Below are positions 26,246-35,584 of a stretch of 64,000 nucleotides of DNA, piece by piece. Both the position numbers and the translations under genes were made by a program. Source of the DNA: Paenibacillus sp. J5C2022 (lineage in GTDB: Bacteria > Bacillota > Bacilli > Paenibacillales > Paenibacillaceae); assembly GCF_025567625.1 (NCBI RefSeq), contig NZ_JAOQJC010000019.1, forward strand, positions 1 to 64,000. Reading direction: 5' to 3'. A model generated the notes under the pieces. It saw nothing but the letters and a program-made list of their open reading frames with translations. It did no database searches and was not told where the DNA came from. Position 1 is the stretch's first letter. Every line of letters begins with the position of its first letter.

Positions 26246-28564
26246 TTAACTTTCCAATTCGACGTTATTCAGAAGCTTGAGATAAGGATCTGAACCGGAA
26301 ACCGTCGTAGCTTTAAGCACTGAAGAAGCTAACGTGAAAGAATTTTCTTTATTGAGCCAATATGCGTTTACTTTGGAGCGGTCCAAGTAACTATGCAGGA
26401 CTACCGCTTTATTATCCGTATTCCCTTTCCCAATAGCTGCATCAAGGAAGGTGCTTCCGATAATCGAAGAATTGCCGTTAAGCTGGACACCTACGTTCAC
26501 GAATTTACTGTTGCGAATATCAATTTGCCGAGTGTAATTCGCGCTGTCCAGACCGAGCTCCACGTCTTTGCCTCCGAACACCCCGGTTTTCATTCTCATA
26601 AATTCGCTGGAGCTGATACTGCTGCCTTCGAATCTTACAGCCCCTTCCATCAACGTCAGCCCTTCAATGACATTCGGCCTGCCTGCGTACTTGGCGGGAA
26701 CCATGATCTGCATATCGTAGTTTTTCACTGTGATGTTCTTCATTACAATTCCCGAGGTCAATATATTGAAATTAGGCTGAAGGCTGCTGTCCGCTCTCCA
26801 ATCCCGCTCCAATACGATATGATTCATGTAGCATCGGCCGTAATTATATCTGCTGACATTGAAGTTTCCTTCACCTGCATCATCAGGCATTACCGGTGGA
26901 CCGCCAGGCGACTCCGACACTTGGAAGCTGTTCGAAGTGATATTGACGGTATAGTATAACTTATCCACACTTATTCCGCCGGGAAGTCGGCCTACCCATT
27001 GTTCGAACACAAGCTTGGCGCCGTTGCCCATCCCATGAGCGAAAGGCAAGGTGAATACGCCGGTTCCGACATTTACGGTTGGCGTTCCGAAGTAGCCGTA
27101 AGTGGAACCACCGGATAGTGAAGCGTCTTTCATCTTCACATTTTGCACAATCGCACCTTTCGTATTAGCCAGTTTCAACGTGCCTCCTTGGAACAAAGCC
27201 CCGTCGACTACGCTGTCGCCTTCGACGACAAGCAGACTCCCCAGGAAAGTGTTGTCGATGAACTTGACGGATTGCTGCGTAGAATGCGAGATGATGCCGC
27301 CGACATTCCAACCTTTGAACGTGTTCCCTTGCAACATTATATAATTGCCATCTGCATTGACGAAGTGTCCTCTTACATTGTTGTGAATATAATTGTCTTG
27401 AATGGCGATGCGATAATTCAACTCCAAGCCGTCCGGTTGATCCGGCGTCTGGTATGGGATATTGGATTCGCCGACCATAGATTCAATATCAATGCCGAAC
27501 ATAGGCGGCGTTCCATTACGGAAGTCTGTCGTTACCCCGTCATCATCGTAACCGATGTCGTGAATCTTGTTTCGCAGAATGTGAACATCGTTCGTCGAGC
27601 AGATCGAGATGCCTTGTCTTCGACAATGGTGAATCAGACAGTCGTTAATTTGCAAGTATCCACCCATCTGCTCCTGCGTGTATAGAGACGGATCGCTGTG
27701 ATACTCCTCCCAATTCGTAAAAATTCCGTCGCCAGTACAGTTTGAAATGTCAACATTTTCAATCTGGATTCGATTGCCTCCGTAAATCCCTACGCCATGT
27801 CCGCCCTCATGCGTGTAATACATGTTGTCGACCTTCGCTTTAATAGATGCTATCTCTGCGTCCGTCAGCGGACTGGACAACTGAATGGCAAATACCATCT
27901 TATTGTTCAAGCTGATATCATCAAGGAACCAGCCTCTGCCCGTAGGAGCTCCGGGAGCAAATAAACCGTTCGTCCGATAGCCGGCTAGAGTGAAGCGTGA
28001 AACCCAGTCGCGATATTGATAGAAATGGTAGCCGGAAGCGTCCACACCATCAATCTCCCATAACCGGAAATGTGATAACAGGCCCGGATTGGCGTAACGA
28101 TCAATGACTTCGCTACGAATCCAGTTTGGATTGTTATTCAATGAGCCGTCGGGGTTAACGCCTCCTCTCATGAAAGCTACTCTCATTTCATATTGATGCG
28201 CTTTCTTATCGCCGATAATTTTCCCTCCGGAAAGCTTAACATTGTGAACGCCCTTCATATAGATCATATTGTAGTTGGGTGACGTATTGCCTTGAAGGCG
28301 TATTTCCGTATCGGGCGACAGCTGAAAGTGCATTCCGCTTTGCATGACAATTCCGGCAGATTTGCTAATATCGCTTGTATCCAGATCAATTAAATACGTG
28401 CCTCCCGGCAGTACAATATGATTGTATCCTTGCGCTTTTGCCCACAGCAGGGCGTTGTTGATTCCCAATCTTGTCGCTTGCGGCGCAGTACCGTCATTTT
28501 TAATTCCGAATTTATTGAGATCGATTACATATGTGGCATGCTGATCCAAAAAGGGGAGTGGCAT
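26246..28564 (-). CDS. Right-handed beta-helix protein, tailspike/polysaccharide-lyase-like
   Basis: A 772-residue protein. The start resembles pectate-lyase-superfamily tailspikes: FLDQHATYVIDLNKFGIKND, then INNALLWAKAQGYNHIVLPG with GTYLIDLD. Many Asn/Ile-rich rungs follow (for example IQIENVDISNCTGDGIFTNW and IHILRNKIHDIGYDDDG-like coils). No signal peptide is seen. The ATG at 28564 uses the GGAGGTG that contains the upstream ATG at 28579. Within an EPS operon it may cut or modify the polymer, or serve as a scaffold. Exact activity cannot be read from the sequence. Confidence 0.75.
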   Translation of the reverse strand: MPLPFLDQHATYVIDLNKFGIKNDGTAPQATRLGINNALLWAKAQGYNHIVLPGGTYLIDLDTSDISKSAGIVMQSGMHFQLSPDTEIRLQGNTSPNYNMIYMKGVHNVKLSGGKIIGDKKAHQYEMRVAFMRGGVNPDGSLNNNPNWIRSEVIDRYANPGLLSHFRLWEIDGVDASGYHFYQYRDWVSRFTLAGYRTNGLFAPGAPTGRGWFLDDISLNNKMVFAIQLSSPLTDAEIASIKAKVDNMYYTHEGGHGVGIYGGNRIQIENVDISNCTGDGIFTNWEEYHSDPSLYTQEQMGGYLQINDCLIHHCRRQGISICSTNDVHILRNKIHDIGYDDDGVTTDFRNGTPPMFGIDIESMVGESNIPYQTPDQPDGLELNYRIAIQDNYIHNNVRGHFVNADGNYIMLQGNTFKGWNVGGIISHSTQQSVKFIDNTFLGSLLVVEGDSVVDGALFQGGTLKLANTKGAIVQNVKMKDASLSGGSTYGYFGTPTVNVGTGVFTLPFAHGMGNGAKLVFEQWVGRLPGGISVDKLYYTVNITSNSFQVSESPGGPPVMPDDAGEGNFNVSRYNYGRCYMNHIVLERDWRADSSLQPNFNILTSGIVMKNITVKNYDMQIMVPAKYAGRPNVIEGLTLMEGAVRFEGSSISSSEFMRMKTGVFGGKDVELGLDSANYTRQIDIRNSKFVNVGVQLNGNSSIIGSTFLDAAIGKGNTDNKAVVLHSYLDRSKVNAYWLNKENSFTLASSVLKATTVSGSDPYLKLLNNVELES

Positions 28565-28648
28565 ATGTTTCACCTCCATTTTTCTATCAGTTTATGTAGC
28601 TTGTCTTGCGGTGGTTACTTATTTCCGCTGAATACCCCTCCCCGCATT

Positions 28649-30214
28649 TTAAGATTGGTCGGAGACTACGTTTTTTCTTGAAGCGGATTTGAGAGATACC
28701 AGCTTGCCTAACATCGTTTTTGAAATATTAAGCAAGTACTTGAACTCTTCAGATCGATAAAACACACAAATAAATATCAAATTAATACAAACCGCTGCTA
28801 CTACCGCTTGGACGATGAGCCAAAGAAAACTGTCATCTGGCAGAGCTAACAAATGCAATGCCATATTGACTAAAAACGTAGTAAGGAGCGCTACCCCCGT
28901 ATAATAGCCGTATTTTGCATAGTAAATCAGCAATGTTCTTTGAAAAACATTCTTGTACACGAGATAGGGGGTTAACCAGAATGGTACGAGCAAAGAACTG
29001 ATAAGTGTTCCAAGAAAAATACCCGCTATGCCCATTGTATGAACAAAAACAATGGAAATTGTTAAATTGATAGCAGCTTGAATAACAGGAGCAAATCGGT
29101 CTTCGTGAAAAATTCCCGAAGTAGTTTTAATTGTCGTAATTGTGTTGCGCATGCCCCTCTCATAAAAAGTGATCACAAGCAGTAATAATACCCACTGGTC
29201 CATCACAAATTGATTACCAATCCATACCTTAATTAGCGGCTCTACAAATAGATACAGCATTATCGCAAGGAAAGCATAAAGTAAAAAATTAACCAACATC
29301 GATACTTGAAAAATACTATACACTTTTTCCCTTGATTCTTGGGCAACCAAATTCCCTATACTGTGATACAGGTTGGAAAAAATCTGATTGGCAAAATTTC
29401 TGCATAATTCGATGAGTAATTTGTAATTTGAATATAATCCTACTGCGACAACACTAATAAATGATGAAATAAGCACACTGTCAACGCCAAAAATAAAATA
29501 GTTCCCAATATTTTGTAGAAGGATTGCTTTCATGTTTTTTTTAAACTGTGCCTTCGTAGCATCATCCAGCTTGTAATTCGTCCCTTCTTTTAAAAAGGGA
29601 TATTTGCGATCAACCAATAGGGCAAGGATATATGACGTAGCCAAAGAAATAGCGGCTTCTGCTATCAAGTATAGTAAGTAGTTTTCCGTATAATGCAGTA
29701 TTGCGAGTCTGATTCCTGTTGATAATACAGCTGAAATCGTAAACCCCAGTGTAATCATATAGTTCTTTTGGTTGACATTCAGAAAGGAATGCTTATAGAC
29801 AAACAGGTAAGGGAGGGCAGTATGCATTAGAAAAATCGAATAGATCATGTGTAAATGGTCTACACTGGTGTCCTTTACAAACAGATGAAGAAAGGGCATT
29901 AGCGCCAAGCCTACGAGTAGAATCACGCCAGCAATAATCCAATATGCTTTCCTGTACAAATTCATCAATGCGATGATTCGCGGTCGGTCATCTTGTGCAA
30001 CGGGTTTATACAAGCTGTAAATAATGCTGGAGCCAATACCCGATTCAGCTATTGCCAGCATAGCTAGAATACTTGTAAACAAGGCATTAATCCCAAGATA
30101 TTCAATTCCGAGACTATGGATGAATACAGTTCGTGTCAGGAAACTAAGTCCGGCTATAACAATCTGATTTCCCAATCCTGCAGTAATATTGAGCAACGAA
30201 CTCTTTACTCTCAT
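28649..30214 (-). CDS. Polysaccharide flippase (Wzx-like, MATE/MOP superfamily)
   Basis: A 521-residue protein with about 12-14 TM segments, the GLGNQIVIAGLSFLTRTVFI N-terminus and the FGVDSVLISSFISVVAVGLYSNY segment common to O-antigen and EPS flippases. It would move undecaprenyl-linked repeat units across the membrane. The gene is clearly richer in A+T than its neighbours, a sign of separate origin. It lies 10 bp after the acetyltransferase gene in the operon. Confidence 0.85.
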   Translation of the reverse strand: MRVKSSLLNITAGLGNQIVIAGLSFLTRTVFIHSLGIEYLGINALFTSILAMLAIAESGIGSSIIYSLYKPVAQDDRPRIIALMNLYRKAYWIIAGVILLVGLALMPFLHLFVKDTSVDHLHMIYSIFLMHTALPYLFVYKHSFLNVNQKNYMITLGFTISAVLSTGIRLAILHYTENYLLYLIAEAAISLATSYILALLVDRKYPFLKEGTNYKLDDATKAQFKKNMKAILLQNIGNYFIFGVDSVLISSFISVVAVGLYSNYKLLIELCRNFANQIFSNLYHSIGNLVAQESREKVYSIFQVSMLVNFLLYAFLAIMLYLFVEPLIKVWIGNQFVMDQWVLLLLVITFYERGMRNTITTIKTTSGIFHEDRFAPVIQAAINLTISIVFVHTMGIAGIFLGTLISSLLVPFWLTPYLVYKNVFQRTLLIYYAKYGYYTGVALLTTFLVNMALHLLALPDDSFLWLIVQAVVAAVCINLIFICVFYRSEEFKYLLNISKTMLGKLVSLKSASRKNVVSDQS

Positions 30215-30223
30215 GGTTAACTC

Positions 30224-30781
30224 CTATCTAACAAAACCTGATTTACCTAACAGCTCCTTCATCATCGCTTCACGCTTTTGAGCTGATATTCGCCCCCGCA
30301 ACGTATAGGACTCGTCATAACATTTACTGCTAACCATTAATTGTTGAAGTTTACTCTTCTGTTCAGTTACGCTTCTGATAGGGATGGCCGGTACTCCGCT
30401 TACCACCATACCTGGCTCCACCGTTTTGGTCACAACACTCCCTGCGGCGACGATGGCTCCCTTGCCGATTGTTACTCCAGGCATGATGATTGCTCGAGCG
30501 CCTATAAAGACATCATCCTCAATAATGACGGTACCTATTCTTGTGTAGCCGATCAAGCTCTTGCTGCTTGTATCGTGCGTAAGAATATAAGCTTCCGGGG
30601 CAATTGTAACGCGATTCCCTATTTCAATTAACCAGCAATGGGAATAATCGAATACAACTCCCGGCTGAATGGAGCAGTCTCTACCGATCTTCATGCCTAG
30701 CTTAATGTAATCCTCCAGCCAAATTTCTTCCAGCAACACTTTTCTTGCACGGGCGCGAATAAAATGAAAAATACGTTTCAT
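30224..30781 (-). CDS. Hexapeptide-repeat acyltransferase (left-handed beta-helix)
   Basis: A 185-residue transferase with repeated I-G-x-x-x-x hexapeptides (IGRDCSIQPGVVFDYSH, VFIGARAIIMPGVTIGKGAI, VAAGSVVTKTVEPG). The catalytic His of the family sits in ILTHDTS. It probably O-acetylates a sugar of the exopolysaccharide. It lies 2 bp after the preceding gene of the operon, so translation is likely coupled. Confidence 0.85.
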   Translation of the reverse strand: MKRIFHFIRARARKVLLEEIWLEDYIKLGMKIGRDCSIQPGVVFDYSHCWLIEIGNRVTIAPEAYILTHDTSSKSLIGYTRIGTVIIEDDVFIGARAIIMPGVTIGKGAIVAAGSVVTKTVEPGMVVSGVPAIPIRSVTEQKSKLQQLMVSSKCYDESYTLRGRISAQKREAMMKELLGKSGFVR

Positions 30782-30783
30782 TT

Positions 30784-31986
30784 CTACACCGCCTTTTTCG
30801 AATGCTTGATTGCTTCCATCCTATCTTCCATGCATAAGCGAATAGCAAAGCCTTGCGTAAACGGAAGAATGGAGAAGTGTGTGGAATAGACGCCGATATC
30901 CTTCGTGTCTCCCTGTGAGAAATCGATCGCTCCGTTGCGCCGGGTTACTCCCATAAGATAGACGGAAGCGCGCTCCGCTCCCGCTACGCAAGCTTCAGCA
31001 ATGTCCCCGATACGACCGGCTTGCGTCAAGAACCAGCCCAATATCGCCGTCGCGGAGGAGTCTGGCCGCGACTCCGCTCTGTTTACCGACCAATTCCAGC
31101 ACCCGGAAGGCTGCTGGAAGCGCAATACTGCTTGGGCGAACTGAGTCATCATAGCCTCCAGCCGTTTCTTCTCTTCCATATGGTCGGGCAGTTCATTCCA
31201 TGCGTCGGCAAGGCCGATTGCGAACCAGCCAAGCCCGCGCCCCCATCCGTACAGTCCTGCCGGCATGCCATCCTCCAGATGATAAGCATGGCTCGGGATG
31301 TATTGTTTATCCAGCATGCCGAACTTCTCATAATGCTCCAACTGCTTCAACGCCAGCTGTATGCATTCTGAGTGCTTGAACTGAACACCGTATGCAACTA
31401 GGAACGGGCAGATGAATCCGATTGTATCCACGTAACGATAGTCTTTCATCGCTTTGCGATATTGTACAGTTCCATCCGTACCTATGTGATCGCGGATGAG
31501 GTGCCATACCTCATCGAGTGCCGGCTTGCAGCGATAAGCGTAGCTCTTGCCCAGCTTCAATATGGCATATGCCAGAATACCAGCGTCCACCTGCTTGGGA
31601 GACTCCCTCCACTGCCCTTCTTCCGTGAACTTGTCGCTTACATATTGCTCGATCACCGCTTTATGTCCCCTGCCGTACCCGCTGCCAGCCGAACTGGCAA
31701 GCCCGAGCAGCAGCGCGGCTTCCTGCCAATGCTGAATTGTTCGGCTCGCATACTGCCCGCGCAGCATATCCATGACGATAAGTCTGGTATGATCCGTCTT
31801 CCGGATTGTCGGTGTCCGCTTAAGCCATTTGGCGCCCACCTCCGTAATCATCTTCTGCCACTGCTCGCGAGTGCTGTAACGGCCAATCCGAATCCGTCCC
31901 AGCCAATCCTTCGCCAATGGAATCCAATCGATTATGACAACAACTGCTGCGAGCAGGACGATGATATAAAGAATAAAATGCAGCAT
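30784..31986 (-). CDS. Membrane-anchored GH88/GH105-type glycoside hydrolase
   Basis: A 400-residue protein. The N-terminal TM helix is FILYIIVLLAAVVVIIDWI. The (alpha/alpha)6-barrel shows KQVDAGILAYAILKLG, DYRYVDTIGFICPFL, GLYGWGRGLGWFAIGLAD and RPDSSATAILGW, as in unsaturated uronyl/rhamnogalacturonyl hydrolases. That family removes the 4,5-unsaturated uronic acid left at the non-reducing end by a polysaccharide lyase. A lyase-like beta-helix protein is encoded three genes downstream. Whether the domain faces in or out of the cell is not certain. Confidence 0.78.
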   Translation of the reverse strand: MLHFILYIIVLLAAVVVIIDWIPLAKDWLGRIRIGRYSTREQWQKMITEVGAKWLKRTPTIRKTDHTRLIVMDMLRGQYASRTIQHWQEAALLLGLASSAGSGYGRGHKAVIEQYVSDKFTEEGQWRESPKQVDAGILAYAILKLGKSYAYRCKPALDEVWHLIRDHIGTDGTVQYRKAMKDYRYVDTIGFICPFLVAYGVQFKHSECIQLALKQLEHYEKFGMLDKQYIPSHAYHLEDGMPAGLYGWGRGLGWFAIGLADAWNELPDHMEEKKRLEAMMTQFAQAVLRFQQPSGCWNWSVNRAESRPDSSATAILGWFLTQAGRIGDIAEACVAGAERASVYLMGVTRRNGAIDFSQGDTKDIGVYSTHFSILPFTQGFAIRLCMEDRMEAIKHSKKAV

Positions 31987-32025
31987 GCGCTTCTTCCCCT
32001 TCTTCCTATCTATTACTTTCTATCT

Positions 32026-33210
32026 CTAAGAGATCAGCTCATATAACTTCTCCACTTCCGATTCCGTCCCCAACTCTTCCTGCTGCAGCTCTTTCGTGAA
32101 CGATTGCTGCAACGTCTCGTTCAGCAGCAATTCCTTGATTCCGCTAGCGAGAGCTTCTTCACTCATTTCTACGATGACTCCATTCTTCATCGAAGCAATA
32201 CTATCCGCGGCAGTCGAGAAGTTGGTCACGACTATTGGCTTGCCAAGTATTTTGGCTTCATCGACTGCAACAGGCTTGCCTTCGAATCGTGATGGCTGTA
32301 CATAGATGTCCGCCATGCGGATAAGCGGGTACGGGTTCTCCTGAAGCCCTAACAATACGAATCTCTCCTGCAATCCATACTGGGATATCATGGCTTCAAG
32401 CCGCTCGCGTTCTTGCCCTTCTCCGATAATGTACCAGCGAACGTCGCAACCGCTATCGACAAGCCGTCTGCAAGCTGCAATAGCAAGATCGAATCCTTTC
32501 TGGGGATGCAATCTGCCTGTCGAGACAATCTTCCAGCCCTGCACATCCGGCAGAGCAGGCGTCGGCCGCAGGGACATCATCCTGACCGTAGATGGCGATA
32601 TAATATTGTGCATCACTTTGACTTTATCGGCATATTGGGGGAACAAGCGCTCCAGCACCTCGCCGCATGCTGAGGATACCGTGATCAGGTAGTCCAGCTT
32701 TCCGAAATGCCCTTGATCCAGTGAAGGGTCCATGCCCAGCTTTTCATAATCGTTATGGATAAAGCCGAGCTTCTTCGTCGCGGATACTTTCTCAATGCCG
32801 AAGTAGACCGGGTTTTTCTCCAAATAACCGATGACGGCATCATAATGCTTTTGAAGCTTCGGCAATGCGTGCGAAATATACTTCCACGCTCTCTGCTCAC
32901 GTCTCGCCGCATTCCTTTCTTGCTTGAACACAAGTCCAGCTTGCAATCGGGAAATGGCCGTTGCCACTTTCCCCTTGGCCATGCATGCTTTCAATGCGTC
33001 CATTAAGGGCATATCGAAGTAACTATAGCCATCGGGGGCTCCAAGCACGTTAACCTGCTGAGGCAGCTGATGTAGAAACATGCCCTCTTGCTTGAACAGA
33101 AGCAGATCCACCTCATACCTTGTATAATCTATCGTTTGGAGCAAGGAGATCAGCGCCTTCTCGGCTCCGCCGCAATGCAGATGACTCATAACGAACAGGA
33201 GTCTCTTCAT
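32026..33210 (-). CDS. Glycosyltransferase family 4 (copy A)
   Basis: A GT-B fold transferase of 394 residues. HCGGAEKALISLL at the N-terminus, IVSTGRLHPQKGFDLAI in the middle and the E-x7-E region YVQPSRFEGKPVAVDEAKIL mark GT4. It resembles the next two GT4 proteins upstream over its full length, so it arose by duplication. Its ATG overlaps the stop of the preceding GT4 gene by four bases. Confidence 0.9.
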   Translation of the reverse strand: MKRLLFVMSHLHCGGAEKALISLLQTIDYTRYEVDLLLFKQEGMFLHQLPQQVNVLGAPDGYSYFDMPLMDALKACMAKGKVATAISRLQAGLVFKQERNAARREQRAWKYISHALPKLQKHYDAVIGYLEKNPVYFGIEKVSATKKLGFIHNDYEKLGMDPSLDQGHFGKLDYLITVSSACGEVLERLFPQYADKVKVMHNIISPSTVRMMSLRPTPALPDVQGWKIVSTGRLHPQKGFDLAIAACRRLVDSGCDVRWYIIGEGQERERLEAMISQYGLQERFVLLGLQENPYPLIRMADIYVQPSRFEGKPVAVDEAKILGKPIVVTNFSTAADSIASMKNGVIVEMSEEALASGIKELLLNETLQQSFTKELQQEELGTESEVEKLYELIS

Positions 33211-34415
33211 GGCATTTCTCCTCCTTGCACTAATGTATAGAACTTATTAACTTCCTGCTCCGTGCCTAGCTCTAGCGAAGCCAATTGCCGCTTGAAGCGC
33301 TGTCTTAGACCGGGATCATCGATCAGCTTCGCAATCGAGTCGGCGACGGATTCCGGGCTCATCTCCGCTATAAGCCCCTCCTCGTTGCGTCGCAATTGAT
33401 CGTTAGCCGTACTGAACGCTGTAATGACAATTGGCTTATGCAGTATTTTCGCTTCGTCGATGGCAATGGACTTGCCCTCGAACCGGGAAGGCTGCACATA
33501 GATATCGGCTTGTTCCAGATAAGGATAGGGATTGCTCCTGACACCCAGAAGCTTGAACCGCCTGCTTAGTCCATACTCTTCTATTTTATGTTGCAGAGCT
33601 TCACGTTCATCGCCCTCGCCGATAATATGCCACTTCACCTTATATCCCCGCTCCATCAACAGCCGGAATGCATCCACTGCGAGCAGAAAGCCCTTCTCGG
33701 GCTGTAATCTGCCTATGGAAAGAATCACTGTCTCGCCATCCTGTCGTTCGAATAAATCCTCGTCCTCTGCTCTCGCCATTGCCCGAATCATGCTCGGCGA
33801 TACCATATTGTAAATGACCGTCACCTTGTGCGCTTCCTCAGGAAACCGATTGCACAGCACCTTCGCACATTCATCCGATACCGTTACAATGTGATTCAAC
33901 GCACGGAAGTATGTCTGATCGAATTGGGCATCCATACCAAGCTGATCATAGTCGGAATGAATCCAGCCAATCTTCTTCTTCGCCTTCACCTTATCGACAC
34001 AGAAGTATATGGAGGACTTCTCCAAATAGCCGATTGCGACGTCGTATTCCTCCTTCAGCTTGCGTAATGAAGGAGATACATACTTCCAGCCCGCCTGCTC
34101 CTTGACACTGACATTCCCCCCCGCTCTGTTGTTCAGGCTGAACAACATCCGGTTCAATGCCAGCGACAGCTCGCCTTGCTTCAGATGGCCCGCGACAGAC
34201 CGGCCAATTGGCTGCGAAAACCGCAGATACCCTTCCGACAGCGGCAGCAAATTTACTTCTTCCGGCAGCAGCTCCAAGAAGATCCCTTCATGGTTCATTA
34301 AATGGAGGTCCACCTCATACTGCTCGTAATCCATGTAGCTCAGCAGATTGATAAGGCTGCGCTCTCCGCCTCCCGCAGCCAGGCTGGGCATGATAAATAG
34401 CAGCTTCTTCTTCAT
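33207..34415 (-). CDS. Glycosyltransferase family 4 (copy B)
   Basis: A 402-residue GT4 enzyme with AAGGGERSLINLLSYMDYEQ, ILSIGRLQPEKGFLLAVDAF and YVQPSRFEGKSIAIDEAKIL. It is a paralogue of the neighbouring copies A and C. The ATG at 34415 is chosen because GAGGTG precedes it at 6 nt; a GTG three codons earlier lacks a site. Confidence 0.9.
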   Translation of the reverse strand: MKKKLLFIMPSLAAGGGERSLINLLSYMDYEQYEVDLHLMNHEGIFLELLPEEVNLLPLSEGYLRFSQPIGRSVAGHLKQGELSLALNRMLFSLNNRAGGNVSVKEQAGWKYVSPSLRKLKEEYDVAIGYLEKSSIYFCVDKVKAKKKIGWIHSDYDQLGMDAQFDQTYFRALNHIVTVSDECAKVLCNRFPEEAHKVTVIYNMVSPSMIRAMARAEDEDLFERQDGETVILSIGRLQPEKGFLLAVDAFRLLMERGYKVKWHIIGEGDEREALQHKIEEYGLSRRFKLLGVRSNPYPYLEQADIYVQPSRFEGKSIAIDEAKILHKPIVITAFSTANDQLRRNEEGLIAEMSPESVADSIAKLIDDPGLRQRFKRQLASLELGTEQEVNKFYTLVQGGEMP

Positions 34416-34426
34416 GAGCCCCACCT

Positions 34427-35584
34427 CTATACGATCTCTTTCAAGTATTGAACAGCCATATGCGATCTGTCCTGAATCGTTGGAACGGCCAGCTTGAGCC
34501 GCGCCCGAATCATCTCCTCTTCCTCCACCAGCTCGTGGAAACCGTTGATCAACTTGCGCTTGTCGGCGATATCGTGGATGCCCAGCACCAGCTTCTCTTC
34601 GCCGAACAGATCTCTGGCAATGCCTTTGGACTTTACGCTGTAGCCCAGCACCATTGTCGGCACATGGTTGGAATAAGCCGCAATCGTGGCATGCGTTCGC
34701 GCGCCGATGAAAAACCGCATGCGGGCGATATATCCTTTGTATTGCGTTGCCGTCAGATGATCCGGCAGCAGTATGACCCTGCCGGTGCTTCTGAAGGATT
34801 CGTAGTAATGCTTCAAGATGTCATAGTCATTATTGCCTTCCACCATGACATGGGGTGTCAAGGCAATGGTCATGTCGGTCGTATCCAATATATGCTGAAT
34901 CAGCACTGCGATGGCGGTCCTGGACCCTTCATTGCGCTTCCATACAAGCGGACTGAAGTTAAGGCCAATCGTATTGCCTTCCTGCCACCCGTCAGGCAGC
35001 GCCAGTTCCTCCTTCTCCATGGTGAAGGCGGGGTCGGCTACGAGTTTCACTTGATTCAGACCTTTGTCGCGCAGCATATCGTAGCTGATTGTCTCGCGTG
35101 TTAGAATGAGATCGAACAGCTTCAAGTCGCGGAGCTTCTGCTCGGACATATCCTCCTCGCCGATAGAGCACCCCCACAGCACCAACTTCTTTCCCTGCTG
35201 CTTCACTCTGCGGTCGATTTCGTACCAGCCTGGCTGTTCCCCGTAACAGTAATTGTCTCCTCCGATAGACAAGCATACATCCATGTTTCTGATGTTATCG
35301 ATAATATTGGAATGAATTCGTCCAAGCGCATAGGATTCATCGTTGAACAGCTTCAGTCGAAGGGAGGAGAGCAGCCAATCGTAAGAGAATTTTCCGATCG
35401 GTCTTGTAGAACCGTCGTAGATTCCGTCAAGCTTCGGAATGATTTTGTCCGTCTCCGGCATTCCCGATGCCAAGTATATTTTCGCTTCCTTCCAGTGCTC
35501 CTTCAGCAGATGCGCCGAAGAACGAACGATCGCCTCGCAACCTCTATTCTGACTTCCGTCATGCGCGAACATCATAATATTCAT
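34427..35584 (-). CDS. Polysaccharide pyruvyltransferase family protein
   Basis: A 385-residue GT-B-like protein of the CsaB/EpsO type. It starts MMFAHDGSQNRGCEAIVRSS and has SIGGDNYCYG, LWGCSIGEED, LTRETISYDML and the C-terminal FFIGARTHATIAAYS segment. The family adds a ketal-linked pyruvate from phosphoenolpyruvate to a sugar, giving the polymer negative charge. Context suggests EPS modification. Cell-wall-polymer pyruvylation for SLH binding is a possible alternative, since an SLH protein is encoded in this window. Confidence 0.87.
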   Translation of the reverse strand: MNIMMFAHDGSQNRGCEAIVRSSAHLLKEHWKEAKIYLASGMPETDKIIPKLDGIYDGSTRPIGKFSYDWLLSSLRLKLFNDESYALGRIHSNIIDNIRNMDVCLSIGGDNYCYGEQPGWYEIDRRVKQQGKKLVLWGCSIGEEDMSEQKLRDLKLFDLILTRETISYDMLRDKGLNQVKLVADPAFTMEKEELALPDGWQEGNTIGLNFSPLVWKRNEGSRTAIAVLIQHILDTTDMTIALTPHVMVEGNNDYDILKHYYESFRSTGRVILLPDHLTATQYKGYIARMRFFIGARTHATIAAYSNHVPTMVLGYSVKSKGIARDLFGEEKLVLGIHDIADKRKLINGFHELVEEEEMIRARLKLAVPTIQDRSHMAVQYLKEIV

